A DNA stretch of 64,000 nucleotides from Rufibacter latericius (GCF_003721515.1 NZ_RJJD01000001.1:124001-188000); one strand, 5' to 3'. Numbered from the stretch's first letter, positions 22,397-33,100 are shown. Notes: generated by a model from the letters alone, not told the origin. Numbers and translations: made by a program.

Positions 22397-24817
22397 TTAG
22401 AAGTTTGCCCGCAGAGAAACGCCGTACGTGGCAGGATTTCCTAAGCGAGTTGCCCCGAAGTTGTAAGCATAGTCAATGTAGGTTTCATCGGTGAGGTTTC
22501 TGCCCCACAGGAAAGCCTCGAACCGTTTGGTCTGTACGCCGGCCCGCGCGTTGAACACGCTGAATCCGTCTTGTGAAAGTTGGTTGGCCAGGTCAAAGTA
22601 CTGCTTGCCCAGGTAGCGCCACTCGCCTCGCAGCACCAGCCTCAGGTTCTGAGAATTGCCCAGACTATGGCCATATTGCAAGGCCAGCATGGAGGTGATA
22701 TTTGGGGTAAAAATCTGCTTGTTTCCGTTCAGGTTCACTTCCTCGCCGTCATTGGTGCCCGTTAAGCGGGTGTACTTGGCATCTGTGTAACCGAAGCTAT
22801 AGCTGGTCTCCAGACCTTTCAACGGGGTGGCGTTCAGTTCCAATTCAACTCCTTTGCTCTCCAATTCGCCCACGTTGCGGGTGATGATGAGCGCCTCGGG
22901 CAAAACCAGGGTGGGCACCTGGGCATCGGTTACCTGGGTGTAGAACGCTGACACATTAGCCGTTACTCGGTTTTGCAGAAAAGCCGTTTTCAGCCCGATT
23001 TCATAATTGTTGCTGTATTCCGGGTCATAGGCGAATAAAGGCGGCTGCGACGGATCTGAGGAAAGCTGCGTGATGCCGCCCGTCCGGAAACCGCGGCTGT
23101 AGGATCCGTACAGATGCACGTCATCGGTGAGGTGGTATGCCAAACTGGCCTTGGGCGAGAAAGCCTTGAAACTAGCTTTTGAGGAGGTATCGGAACGCAC
23201 GACCATGAGCTCATCGCCGTCAGGCTGAAACTCACCGCGGATGGTTTGTTTCCGGTGTTCGTAGTCATAGCGCAGACCGGCGGTAAATTCCAGGTTAGGA
23301 AGCACCCGGTACGTTCCCTGCCCAAAGAAAGCGGTTCCGTAATTCTGTCCTTCGTTGATGTTGATGCTGGTGAAAAAAGGAAAAGGAGCGCCCATCATTT
23401 CCGCGTCTTTCCCGAAGTGCGTACCCTGTTTCACCGGATTATCATGGAAGAACCCGTACGCGCCCGCAACCCATTGCAGTTTAGAAATGGAGGAAGCCGG
23501 TGAGGAGAACCTGATTTCCTGAGTCAACACCTTCACTTTGTTCCATTCTCCGCCCAAAAATTTTATCTCTTGGTTGAAGAACTTTAAATTCTTCCTTTCA
23601 TTCCCATAGTCATTCACAATGGAAACCCCGTCAATTGGGGAAAAATCACCGTCCAAGGGTTGGTCATAAACGCGGTAATTTGATTGATAAGCCGTCTGGG
23701 AAGTGAAGTTGAAACCGCTTCCGGTATGGTTCACAATGAAGGAGCCATTGAAGGTGTTGTCAATCATTTTGCCCACGGCATTCTGGTTTACCTCAAACGG
23801 ATGCGCCAAGGCTTCTTCCAGGCTGGAGGCCAGCGGGAAAGCGCCATGGTTTCGGTTCTGGCTGTGCTTGGCATTGAGCGTAAGGCTCCAGGAGGGGTTT
23901 ACCAGGTATTTGAGGTAGTAATTACCCGCGAATACGCGCTGACGGTCAAAATCTGAGTTGTCATAGGTGTTGGTATAGAACCCGTCTTGTTTCCGAAACA
24001 TACCAGATACTCCCAGAAACAGCTTGTCCTGCACCAAAGGAGCCCTGAATCCCAGGCTGTAGCGTTGCTGCCCGTAGTTTCCGAAGTCAAGGGAGGCAAA
24101 ACCGCCCGGGGTGTTGCTTGGCTGTCTGGTAATGATGTTGATGACTCCGCCCATGGCGTTGCGGCCGTACAAAGTGCCCTGCGGGCCGCGCAGCACTTCA
24201 ATGCGTTCTACATCCAGCAGTTCAGGCAGATAGGTGTCCAGGGTGAATTGGTTTACCCCGTCAATGTAAGTAGCCACCGCCGGGTCATACGACGTGGTGG
24301 CAATGCCCCTGATGGAGGTCAGGTTTCGGTTGTCGCCGGGATCAGAGGAATAAAGGTTGGGGATAATGGTGGAGATGTCGCGGGTGTTCCAGAGGCGGTA
24401 CTCCTGCACCTGTTTGCTGGTGAGGGCGGTAATGCTGGCGGGCACCCGTTGCAGGTCTTCCTCTACTTTCTGGGAACTTACCACCACTTCGTCCAGGCGA
24501 GCCGCCGATTCAGTTAGTTGGAAGATTATATCGGTTTCATTCTGGGGTAGGCGCACGGTTTGGGTTGAGGTGGCGAACCCCACGGCGCTCACCTGCATTC
24601 TGTAATTCCCCGAGGGAACATTGTTGAAAAGGAACTGTCCCTGGGCATCGGTGACGGCGCTTTGGTTTGTATTCAATAACCTGACGTTAGCCCCGGGGAT
24701 TCCTGCTGCATTTCGGTCCTGAACTTTCCCCCGCAGGGAACTCACCTGTTGGCTGTGCCCTAAGGAGATGGTGAAAACAAATAAAAGGATAAGGGAAAAA
24801 AGTACTTTACTTCTCAT
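22397..24817 (-). CDS. TonB-dependent receptor
   Basis: Outer-membrane receptor of 806 residues with all expected parts: signal peptide (MRSKVLFSLILLFVFTISLGHSQ), carboxypeptidase-regulatory-like domain (SLRGKVQDRNAAGIPGANVRLLNTNQSAVTDAQGQF), TonB-box-like LDEVVVSSQKVEEDLQRVP, plug motifs (VPASITALTSKQ, RGPQGTLYGRNAMGGVINIITRQP), and a barrel ending in GVSLRANF with a terminal Phe. No SusD partner follows; the plug resembles classical siderophore-style receptors. Its place at the head of the deoxysugar cluster suggests uptake of the sugar or a small glycoside, with the MFS carrier upstream doing inner-membrane transport. That role is inferred from position. Confidence 0.92.
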   Translation of the reverse strand: MRSKVLFSLILLFVFTISLGHSQQVSSLRGKVQDRNAAGIPGANVRLLNTNQSAVTDAQGQFLFNNVPSGNYRMQVSAVGFATSTQTVRLPQNETDIIFQLTESAARLDEVVVSSQKVEEDLQRVPASITALTSKQVQEYRLWNTRDISTIIPNLYSSDPGDNRNLTSIRGIATTSYDPAVATYIDGVNQFTLDTYLPELLDVERIEVLRGPQGTLYGRNAMGGVINIITRQPSNTPGGFASLDFGNYGQQRYSLGFRAPLVQDKLFLGVSGMFRKQDGFYTNTYDNSDFDRQRVFAGNYYLKYLVNPSWSLTLNAKHSQNRNHGAFPLASSLEEALAHPFEVNQNAVGKMIDNTFNGSFIVNHTGSGFNFTSQTAYQSNYRVYDQPLDGDFSPIDGVSIVNDYGNERKNLKFFNQEIKFLGGEWNKVKVLTQEIRFSSPASSISKLQWVAGAYGFFHDNPVKQGTHFGKDAEMMGAPFPFFTSININEGQNYGTAFFGQGTYRVLPNLEFTAGLRYDYEHRKQTIRGEFQPDGDELMVVRSDTSSKASFKAFSPKASLAYHLTDDVHLYGSYSRGFRTGGITQLSSDPSQPPLFAYDPEYSNNYEIGLKTAFLQNRVTANVSAFYTQVTDAQVPTLVLPEALIITRNVGELESKGVELELNATPLKGLETSYSFGYTDAKYTRLTGTNDGEEVNLNGNKQIFTPNITSMLALQYGHSLGNSQNLRLVLRGEWRYLGKQYFDLANQLSQDGFSVFNARAGVQTKRFEAFLWGRNLTDETYIDYAYNFGATRLGNPATYGVSLRANF

Positions 24818-24862
24818 AAGCTATTTCTGAAAAAACTAAAAGGGTAGGTAAGTAAACGGAGA

Positions 24863-24897
24863 AGCAGCGCACGCCGGAATACCCTGCGTACGCTGCT
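24863..24897. other. intergenic hairpin between the MFS and TonB receptor genes
   Basis: 12-bp stem AGCAGCGCACGC / GCGTACGCTGCT (one mismatch on the plus strand, a G-U pair on the minus strand) with an 11-nt loop, 46 bp before the receptor ATG. There is no clear U-tract, so it may be an mRNA-processing or stability structure, not a terminator. Confidence 0.4.
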
Positions 24898-24920
24898 ATT
24901 TCTTAGGGAACCTACCGTCT

Positions 24921-24956
24921 GTTTCAGGCCCGATTTAAAGAAAACAGGCCCGAAAT
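24921..24956. repeat. dispersed intergenic palindrome, copy 12
   Basis: GTTTCAGGCCCGATTTA / AAG / AAAACAGGCCCGAAAT, in the 223-bp gap upstream of the TonB receptor. Confidence 0.65.
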
Positions 24957-25040
24957 ACATTCTGGATTTTAACACCTCTCCTGCCGTTTGGCCTTAAGAG
25001 GATTTGGAAGGTTGATACAAAATTGTTTAGACAGAGGGTA

Positions 25041-26327
25041 CTACACCGCTGCATACCTGGAGTCTTGTACGTTTTTGTTTTTCCGGGAACGCATGTACAG
25101 GAACAATGCCCCGAAAGCGAAAGCCAGAATGATAGGAATAATCAAGGTGGCTTGCAGTACCTCTGGACCCGCCAGGTTTTTGGCGTTGTTCAGGGCATTG
25201 GCCATATCGGTACCCGGGGCGGCCTTGCCATATTCCTCCAGGTTTGCCCCGGCCGGTAAGCGCTCGGTCAAAATATTGTCGTAGAAACTTCCCATGAAAA
25301 TGGTATAGATGGAAACCGCGAACATCCCGGCTCCGCCCATCAGGTTTAGACCTAAAGCACCAGACCTAGGGATATTTTCGGCCACAAATCCAATCATGGT
25401 TGGCCAGAAATAGGTTACCCCTAAACCAAAAATAATGGCGGCAAAAAAGATGGAGTTGCCAGTTAACGTACTTAACAGATAAAGGCCCAGCGCTGCTAAT
25501 ATAGCCGAGATGCACAACACCCCGGATGGACTCAACTTGTGCACCACTGGTTCGGCAAAGGCTCTACCCAAAACCTGTACACCTGCCGTAAGGGTAAGAA
25601 TCAGCAGTGCGTTGTCGGTTACGTTTTTCAGGAGTAGGTCAATCCATTGGCCGGTGAAAAGCTCTGTGATGGCGGTCCCGAACATACAGATGAACATGAA
25701 CAGAAACAGCGGCGACAATACGGCTTTGTACATGTCTGCAGTGGTGTAACCAGAAGCCACACGCTCGGTCACCGGGAAATCAAGTTTGGAGAATAGGAAC
25801 CCATAAATCACCGTTGGGATCAGCATTACAGCCACCTGAATTTGCCAGCCAATACCCAAGTTGGTAAATAAGAATACAAGCAAGGTACCAATCACCGCCC
25901 CACCGGGGAACCACAAGTGGAAGTAGTTCAGACGAGTCGTTTTATTCTCGGGATATAGTGTAGCTACCAATGGGTTACAAGCCGCTTCTACCGTTCCGTT
26001 CGCTAAGCCAACGCACAAGGTGGAAATGAACAAGGTCCAGTAACCCTGCGCGAAAATGGTGAGCAGAATTCCAGTCAAGTGCAGGATAAAAGCCGCCACC
26101 AACAAACGTTTCATACCGATGGCATCCACCACAAACCCTCCTACCACAATGGCCAAAGGAAAACCCCAGAACGCCGTTGCGGTGATGGTACTCAACTCAG
26201 AGGCACTTAATTGAAACTCTACGCCAAGTCGGCTCAGAATCCCGGCCCTAATCCCGAAGGACAGGGACGTCACCAATAGGGCCAAACAGCTTGCCCAAAA
26301 GAGCTTTGAACGTTGGATATTTTGCAT
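25041..26327 (-). CDS. MFS transporter, probable sugar or sugar-acid permease
   Basis: Inner-membrane carrier of 428 residues with about 12 hydrophobic segments. The N-terminal half holds the MFS loop signature GGFVVDAIGMKRLLV between helices 2 and 3, and the sequence GLANGTVEAACNPLVATLYPENKTTRLNYFHLWFPGGAVIG is characteristic of the FucP-like sugar branch (conserved acidic residue in helix 4 and the N-x-FH stretch). The C-terminus ends with a basic tail (MRSRKNKNVQDSRYAAV). It is the first gene of the minus-strand cluster that includes the TonB receptor and deoxysugar enzymes, so it likely moves the same sugar across the inner membrane. Confidence 0.88.
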   Translation of the reverse strand: MQNIQRSKLFWASCLALLVTSLSFGIRAGILSRLGVEFQLSASELSTITATAFWGFPLAIVVGGFVVDAIGMKRLLVAAFILHLTGILLTIFAQGYWTLFISTLCVGLANGTVEAACNPLVATLYPENKTTRLNYFHLWFPGGAVIGTLLVFLFTNLGIGWQIQVAVMLIPTVIYGFLFSKLDFPVTERVASGYTTADMYKAVLSPLFLFMFICMFGTAITELFTGQWIDLLLKNVTDNALLILTLTAGVQVLGRAFAEPVVHKLSPSGVLCISAILAALGLYLLSTLTGNSIFFAAIIFGLGVTYFWPTMIGFVAENIPRSGALGLNLMGGAGMFAVSIYTIFMGSFYDNILTERLPAGANLEEYGKAAPGTDMANALNNAKNLAGPEVLQATLIIPIILAFAFGALFLYMRSRKNKNVQDSRYAAV

Positions 26328-26509
26328 AAAACAGATTTTGTTAGAAGGTTTGCTTGTTTGTAAAAGGGTGCAATGAAGTAGGTTGATCTTTCCCGATGCC
26401 TCGGTAAGCAGCGTCTCCTAGAAAGCAGTATTCCCCGAAAGTAGCCTCTTTTCTATAAAAGAGCGGAAAACCACCAGAGGAAAACTGCTTTTTGGAAGAC
26501 GACTGCTAT

Positions 26510-27565
26510 CTAGGACAAGCCCAGAATCTGCTTGTTCAAGGCTTCGTTCACACCGGTAGCTGCGAAATCATCAAAGGCTTTTTCGGTTACTCTAATGATG
26601 TGGTCCTTGATGAAAATGGCCCCCTCGCGGGCACCGTCTTCGGGGTGCTTGATGGCACATTCCCATTCCATTACCGCCCAACCTTTGAAGTCGTACGCGG
26701 CTAGTTTGCTAAAAATGCCCTTAAAATCTACCTGACCGTCACCCAAAGAGCGGAAGCGTCCGGCGCGGTCAATCCAGCTCTGGTAACCGCCGTATACGCC
26801 CTGCTTTCCGGTTGGGTTGAACTCAGCGTCCTTCACATGGAACATCTTGATACGCTCATGGTAGTGGTCAATGTAGGCCAGGTAATCCAGGCACTGCAGC
26901 ACGAAGTGCGAGGGGTCATACAGCAAGCAAGCCCGTGGGTGGTTGTTCACCTTTTCCAGGAACATCTCATAGGAAATGCCGTCGTGCAGGTCCTCGCCCG
27001 GATGGATCTCATAGCAAAGGTCTACGCCATTCTCGTCGTAGATATCCAGGATGGGTGTCCAACGCTTGGCAAGCTCGGTGAAACCAGCTTCTACCAAACC
27101 AGCGGGGCGTTGTGGCCACGGATAAACAGTATGCCATAGCAAAGCACCACTGAACGAGGCGCTCGCGTTGAGACCCAGGTTACGGGAGGCTTGCGCGGCG
27201 TAGGTTAGCTGCTGCACTGCCCACTCGGTGCGGGCTTTGGGGTTGTTGCGGTACGCTTCAGGCGCGAACCCGTCAAACAACTGGTCATAGGCCGGGTTTA
27301 CGGCTACCAATTGCCCCTGTAAGTGTGTGGAAAGTTCGGTGATTTTCAGGCCGTGGCTTTCTACCATGCCTTTGATTTCTTCGGCGTAGGTTTTGCTTTC
27401 GGCGGCTTTCTGCAAATCAAAGTAGCTGGTGGCCCAGGTTGGAATCTGAACGCCTTCAAAGCCCAGGCTTTTGGCCCATTTACAGATGGATTCTAAATCG
27501 TTGAACGGGGGATTATCTCCTAGAAACTGCGCCAGGAAAATAGCGGGTCCTTGTATAGTAGTCAT
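26510..27565 (-). CDS. sugar phosphate isomerase/epimerase family protein (xylose-isomerase-like TIM barrel)
   Basis: Predicted cytoplasmic TIM barrel of 351 residues. Family marks are LESICKWAKSLGFEGVQIPTW at the N-terminus, the metal-binding Glu in VDLCYEIHPGEDLHDG, DPSHFVLQCLDYLAYIDHYHERIKMFHVKDAEF with further His/Asp ligands, and AVMEWECAIKHPEDG near the end with the last Glu. It starts 7 bp after the stop of a Gfo/Idh/MocA gene, and these two families often work together on oxidised (keto) sugars. Relatives include epimerases, isomerases and 3-keto-sugar lyases; the exact reaction is not readable from sequence. It is the promoter-distal gene of its transcription unit. Confidence 0.88.
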   Translation of the reverse strand: MTTIQGPAIFLAQFLGDNPPFNDLESICKWAKSLGFEGVQIPTWATSYFDLQKAAESKTYAEEIKGMVESHGLKITELSTHLQGQLVAVNPAYDQLFDGFAPEAYRNNPKARTEWAVQQLTYAAQASRNLGLNASASFSGALLWHTVYPWPQRPAGLVEAGFTELAKRWTPILDIYDENGVDLCYEIHPGEDLHDGISYEMFLEKVNNHPRACLLYDPSHFVLQCLDYLAYIDHYHERIKMFHVKDAEFNPTGKQGVYGGYQSWIDRAGRFRSLGDGQVDFKGIFSKLAAYDFKGWAVMEWECAIKHPEDGAREGAIFIKDHIIRVTEKAFDDFAATGVNEALNKQILGLS

Positions 27566-27572
27566 CGTCTAG

Positions 27573-28733
27573 TTAGATGGTGAATTCAATCCATTTATTT
27601 TCTGATTGGCCCGAGGCAATCACCTGCTCAATAAAGGCCATGCCGCGCACGCCTTCCTCAATGCCCGGGAAATCCAGTGCCTCGGCTGGCGCTTCTTCGC
27701 CGTTCAGGCGGGCTTTCACGCACAGCGCGAAGTTGCGGTACAGGTTAGCAAATGCCTCCAGGTAACCTTCTGGGTGACCGCCCGGAGTACGGGTGTTGTG
27801 CTGGGCGTAAGAACCTACGTGCCCACCACCGGTGCGGTAAATCTCGGCAGGGCGGTCCAGCCATTTCACCAGCAGGGTGTTGGCAATGTCCTGCTGCCAG
27901 TCAAGGCCGCCTTTCTCGCCGTACACGCGTATTCTGACATTGTTTTCCTCACCGGCCGCAATCTGCGTGGCAAACAGCACGCCGCTGGCGCCGTTGTTGA
28001 ATTTCAGGAGCGCCGCACCGTCATCATCTAGTTGGCGGCCTTCCACCACCACGTTGATATCGGCACAGAGCTGGGTTACTTCCAGGCCAGACACGTACTC
28101 GGCCAAGTTGAAGGCGTGCGTACCGATGTCACCCATGGCGCCGGCGATGCCGCTCTGTTTGGGATCTGTGCGCCAGGAAGCCTGCTTGTTGTCGCCTCCT
28201 TCCTCAAAGGTGCTCAGCCAGCCCTGCGGATACTCCACGTACACTTTCCGAATCTTGCCCAGTTTACCCGAGGCCACCAGTTGCCGGGCTTCTTTCACCA
28301 TCGGGTAACCGGTGTAGGTGTGCGTGAGGCAGAAGAGGTTGCCGGTTCTTTCAACTACTTCCCGTAGTTGCAGCGCCTCCTCTAGTGAGAACGTCATGGG
28401 CTTGTCCAGAATCACATGGAAACCGCTTTCCAGTGCCAGTTTGGTGGGCTCAAAGTGCACGTGGTTGGGGGTCACAATGCTGATGACCTGCACGCGCTGG
28501 TCTTCGGGGAGCTGTTGCTCTTTTTCGTAAAGCTCCTGATATGATCCATATACTCTCTCTGGGGAGATGCCCAGCAGTTCGCCGCTGGCTTTTGACTTTT
28601 CCGGGTTGCTGCTGAAAGCACCGCACACAAGTTCATATTCCCCGTCCAAGCGGGCCGCGATGCGGTGAACGGCGCCAATAAACGCTCCCTGTCCCCCGCC
28701 AATCATGCCCAGTCTGAGTCTCTGGTTGTTCAT
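27573..28733 (-). CDS. Gfo/Idh/MocA family oxidoreductase, cytoplasmic
   Basis: NAD(P)-dependent sugar oxidoreductase of 386 residues without a signal peptide. The Rossmann motif is LGMIGGGQGAFIGAVHRIA, with the EKP-type catalytic lysine in HVILDKPMTFSLEEALQL and the second-domain histidine in GDIGTHAFNLAEYVSG. It is tightly linked to the downstream TIM-barrel isomerase (7-bp gap) and follows the FucP-like carrier, forming an import-oxidise-isomerise unit. Related enzymes interconvert hydroxyl and keto groups at C3 or C2 of sugars or inositols, which fits the nearby DUF1080 (3-keto-disaccharide hydrolase) genes. Substrate is inferred. Confidence 0.9.
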   Translation of the reverse strand: MNNQRLRLGMIGGGQGAFIGAVHRIAARLDGEYELVCGAFSSNPEKSKASGELLGISPERVYGSYQELYEKEQQLPEDQRVQVISIVTPNHVHFEPTKLALESGFHVILDKPMTFSLEEALQLREVVERTGNLFCLTHTYTGYPMVKEARQLVASGKLGKIRKVYVEYPQGWLSTFEEGGDNKQASWRTDPKQSGIAGAMGDIGTHAFNLAEYVSGLEVTQLCADINVVVEGRQLDDDGAALLKFNNGASGVLFATQIAAGEENNVRIRVYGEKGGLDWQQDIANTLLVKWLDRPAEIYRTGGGHVGSYAQHNTRTPGGHPEGYLEAFANLYRNFALCVKARLNGEEAPAEALDFPGIEEGVRGMAFIEQVIASGQSENKWIEFTI

Positions 28734-28787
28734 TCGTTTTATTTGTTAGGTTATGGATTGATCGCTTCTAATATATACTTCCTTCTT

Positions 28788-28823
28788 GTTTCAGACCTAC
28801 TTTCTGCAAAACAGGCGTAAAAT
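28788..28823. repeat. dispersed intergenic palindrome, copy 13
   Basis: GTTTCAGACCTACTTTC / TG / CAAAACAGGCGTAAAAT, 55 bp upstream of the Gfo/Idh/MocA start. Confidence 0.6.
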
Positions 28824-28845
28824 ACTTCTCTTTCTCTGCCTTTGG

Positions 28846-30135
28846 TTACCCACGGGAAGGCACTGCCGGTTTATAGAACTTATACCCGAAAAGGAAAATC
28901 ACCGCATAGCAGATTATGGGCAGGTAGTACGAGGCCGCCACGTCATGGTCGGCCACCATGCCCATCAAAGGTGGAAAGACGGCACCACCCACCACGCCCA
29001 TGATGATGAAGGAAGAAGCCTGTTGGGTTTTTGACCCCATTTCTTTCAGACCCAAGCTGAAGATGGTAGGGAACATGATACTGAAGAAGAAATTGATCAG
29101 CAGCAAAGCCACAAACGAGGCGGTTCCCCAACTCTGCGCCACAATGACGCACATGACAATGGAAGCCAAGGCGTACCCCGCCAATAGTTTATGCGGCGCG
29201 ATGTAGCGCATCAGGAAAGCCCCGGAGAAACGGCCTACCATCATCATGACCATACTCAGGGAGAAATAATAAGAAGCCATTTCGGCCGGAAGCTCCATCT
29301 TTTCTTTCCCGTAGGTGATGAAGAAGGCCCACGTACCGCCTTGGGCTGCCACGTTGAAGAACTGCGCAATACAGGCCCACACAAAATGCCGGTTCTGGAA
29401 CAGGCTTTTGGGCTTATTTTCTGAAATCAGGCCATTTTCTTGATGTACTGAATCAGCAGGGCTTTCATGCGGGTCTACCAGGGCTGGTACTTTCACAAAG
29501 GCAAAAGCGGTAGCCAACAACAAAATGACAGAGCCGATAATGGTGTACAGTAACTCCACTGAATCCAGCTCACCCGGGGTACCGGTGCGCAACAGGAAGT
29601 AGCCGCCAATCACCGGTCCAATCACTGCACCCAACCCATTGAAGGCCTGCGCGAAGTTCAGGCGTTGGTCACTGGTGCGTTGGTCGCCTAAAGCCGCGAT
29701 GAATGGGTGGGCAACTGCCTCTAAAGTGGCTAGTCCGCAACCCAAGATGAAAAGCGCCAACCTGAAAAAGTTAAAAGACTCGGCCGCCGCGGCCGGAACA
29801 AACAGGAACGCGCCCATGGAATACAGGCACAAGCCCAGCAACACGCCCATCTTATATCCGAACCGCTTCATGAACAACCCCGCCGGGATGCCCATTAGGA
29901 AATACGCCCCAAAAATGGAGAACTGCACCAAACCAGATTGCGCCTTTGACACCCTGAGTACCTCCTGGAAATGCTGGTTCAAAACATCGCCCATAGTAAT
30001 GGCGATGCCCCAGAGCATGAACAGAGACGTGACAAACACAAACGTGACCAAGTACTTCTTCTCCGTGAAAGCAGGTTTGCCATCTACCAAGTGATCTGCA
30101 TTGGTCACACTTTTAGCTGCGGTTACTTGTGTCAT
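28846..30135 (-). CDS. FucP-family sugar:H+ symporter (MFS)
   Basis: Inner-membrane transporter of 429 residues with 12 predicted helices. Sequence follows the L-fucose permease family closely: FVTSLFMLWGIAITMGDVLNQHFQEVLRVSKAQSGLVQFSIFGAYFLMGIPAGLFMKRFGYKMGV, then LGCGLATLEAVAHPFIAALGD with the helix-4 glutamate used in proton coupling, and RLNFAQAFNGLGAVIGPVIGG. It lies on the minus strand between the ThuA/sugar-dehydrogenase lipoprotein gene and the Gfo/isomerase pair. It probably imports a monosaccharide or keto-sugar released in the periplasm. The family also carries glucose, galactose and N-acetylglucosamine, so the name does not fix the substrate. Confidence 0.93.
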   Translation of the reverse strand: MTQVTAAKSVTNADHLVDGKPAFTEKKYLVTFVFVTSLFMLWGIAITMGDVLNQHFQEVLRVSKAQSGLVQFSIFGAYFLMGIPAGLFMKRFGYKMGVLLGLCLYSMGAFLFVPAAAAESFNFFRLALFILGCGLATLEAVAHPFIAALGDQRTSDQRLNFAQAFNGLGAVIGPVIGGYFLLRTGTPGELDSVELLYTIIGSVILLLATAFAFVKVPALVDPHESPADSVHQENGLISENKPKSLFQNRHFVWACIAQFFNVAAQGGTWAFFITYGKEKMELPAEMASYYFSLSMVMMMVGRFSGAFLMRYIAPHKLLAGYALASIVMCVIVAQSWGTASFVALLLINFFFSIMFPTIFSLGLKEMGSKTQQASSFIIMGVVGGAVFPPLMGMVADHDVAASYYLPIICYAVIFLFGYKFYKPAVPSRG

Positions 30136-30190
30136 GGGCAGTACCTTTGGTTAGACGTTGTTTCAATATAAGGCTTATTCTGAAGGGTTT

Positions 30191-33100
30191 CTATTTCACT
30201 TTGACAGTGGCTAAAGAAGACCCTGTACTTCTACCCTGCGGAGTAAAGGTGACCGTTTTTAGAAGTGGCCTGTTATTGCCGCCTGCAGTTACTTCTTTAC
30301 AGATGAGGTACACTTCCGTAGTTCTTAGATTGAGAGGAGCCTGAATTGGAATGCGGGTGCTTACGATCTGCCCTTGCGGGCCAAAAGCCATCCGTCCGCT
30401 TCCTATTTTCTGCCCGTTTACCGTCCCAATTCTTACTTCCACGGCATAGGTACCCAAGTACCCGCTGTTTACCGCGGATAGCTCAATGGAGCCGATGTCT
30501 GTTAAATCCAGGGTCTCTTTGATCCAGCCCTCACTTGCAGGAAACACCAGATATTTGCTTCCAGAAGAGTCTCTACTGGTAAAACCTTTCACCTGCTTGA
30601 ATTCAGACACATCCACCCTGTTACTTCTTAGTTGAACGGCGTTAGAACCCACCAACGGTTTCAAGCCGGTGCCGCCCTCGTGGGTATAAGTGGCTGTGAG
30701 TTTCAGGACGGTGTTCTCTTTCTTCTGCTCGGCTACCCTTGGAACAATCTCTCCCTTGGCCGGAAGCGAAGGCTTAGTGCTGGTTGGGCTGGCCAGAGAA
30801 AGAATCCAGGAGACGATCTGCCGGGCATCTGCCTCTGACATGTCTGGGTGGGCCGGCATGGCATTTTCGCCCCACACGCCACCGCCGCCTTTGATGATCT
30901 TGTTCGTAAGGTGCGACGTGGCCTTGCCATCTTTAAGGTACCGTTTAGAGACGTCTACGTAAGACGGCCCTATCGATTTCTCATCTATTTTATGGCAGCC
31001 TTTGCAGTCTGAGTTTTCCATCAGGGTTCTGCCCACCAAAGTGGCGGAGGCCACCTGGTGCCCCATGGAGGCTCCGGCTAGGTCTTTTCCTTCTATGTAT
31101 TCCGCAGACACGAAAAGGTTTTCTGGCTTCACCTGACCGCCCGGAGTAGCTACGTGCACCTGGTATTTGATAGGGGTTCCCTCGAAATAGAAGCTTCGGT
31201 TGCCCGGCAAAGCCACCACCACATCGGGCTGCTCATTACCGGCGTACACAGTTACGGCCTTGCTGCCGGAGGTGGCCTTTTCGGTATCGGTGACTTCTAC
31301 CCGTATGTCGTAATCTCCCGCCTTGGTGAAGGTATGTTCCAGTTGCGGGGTATCTGTCAGCTTCTTCAGGCCGTTAACGGTCCAGAGGTATCTTAGATTA
31401 TCTTTCTCCGGATCTGCTACTTCTACGGTAGCGGTCACGGTGAAAGGAAGCAGCCCGCTTTGCCGGTCTACCGTTAGGTTCGTGATTTTAGGAGGCCGGT
31501 TCCCGGAAAGATAATCCACCCTGGAGAGCGCAGCATCCGGGTTTCCGGTGAACCATCCTTTTCCATATTCCAGAATGTAAATCTTCCCGTCAGGACCTAC
31601 CTCCATGTCCATGATGGCCGCGAATTTTTCATTTTCCATGAAGGGCTCCATTTTATCAAAGTCACCATTTTTCTTCATGGTCACCACTTTGATCCAGTCC
31701 CTGATCCAGTCATAGATAAAGAGCTTGCCATGGTAGTATTGGGCATACCGGGTGTTTTCCGGGAACATGTCTGTGTAATAGACAGGACCCGCCATGGCGT
31801 TACGTCCGCCCGTTCCAACCTGCGGAAAGTCTGGGGAAGCGTCATACGGGTACCAGATAAAAGCGGGCTGGGCTGCTGGCAAATTCACCAGACCAGTGTT
31901 ATTGCGAGAATCGTTGACAGGCTTGGCAGGATTAAAAGCCTCCCCGGAAGTACCCGTGCCATAGTTATATCTGAGATAGGGATAGTTGTTCGCCACGAAA
32001 AGCGGCCAGCCGTAGTTACCAGCCTTACGGGCTTGGTTTACTTCATCATACCCTTTAGGGCCTCTGGTGGCTAAGCTATCGGTTTTGGCGTCTGGCCCTA
32101 CCTCGCCCCAATACAGGAACCCTGTTTTTTGATCCACAGAGATGCGGTACGGGTTACGGTGTCCCATGGTGTAGATCTCAGGTCTGGTTTTCGCCTGATT
32201 TTTAGGAAACAAATTCCCGGCGGGTATTTCGTAGGATCCATCGGCCTTTACCTTGATCCTGATCACCTTTCCGCGCAGATCATTGGTATTACCGGATGTT
32301 CTTCTGGCATCATACTGCAAATGTCCCTCCCGGTCATCTAAAGGCGCGTACCCCTGATTGGTGTAGGTTTGGCCTTTTTCGTCAAAAGGCGTGCTGTTGT
32401 CTCCGGTAGAAAGATACAGCAGGTTGTCTGGCCCAAAGGCAATAGAGCCGCCCGTGTGGCAGCAGATCTGACGCTGGGAATACAGTTCAAGCACGATCTT
32501 CTCGGAGGCCATGTCTAATTTCCCGTTCCTGAAGACAAAGCGGGAAAGCCGGTTCACAGACGTATCTGCCGGGCTGTAGTACAGGAATATGAAGTTGTTC
32601 TTGGCAAAATCTGGGTCTTTGGCCAATCCCATTAAGCCTTCCTCGGCATTGGCGTCTGAGCTGGAAGTATGGTACACATCCAGAAAACCTGCCTGTGTTA
32701 AGGAGCCATTGCCCTGGTTGTAGTACATCAGTTCGCCGCGGCGCTGGGCTACCAGGATATCCAGGTTAGGTAAGATGGTCATCTCGGTAGGCTCCGTAAA
32801 CTTGCCTTGGGTCAGCACCGTTTTCACAAACCGGTCTTCTTCTGGTACGCGCAGGGCGGTTGCTTTTTCGTAATCCAGTTCTTTGTTGTCGCCGATGGCA
32901 TATTCCAGCCCTGCCAGCAGGTGCTGCAGGAACAGATTGTCTTGGTAAGATTCTTCGGTGTGGCCTAGCGCGGTGTAGAAAGCGCGTCCGCCATCAAAAT
33001 CATGGTACCAGGCTACCGGGTGATTGGCGCCGTTGGTGCCGCCTTTGTAGCTTTTCTCGTCCAGCGTGAGCAGAACCTTCACGTCTTTGCTCAGGTTTTT

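Noticed and set aside
17728-26327. complete L-fucose phosphorylative pathway (FucI/FucK/FucA)
   Set aside because: No isomerase, kinase or aldolase of that route is present; the enzymes fit the oxidative route instead.
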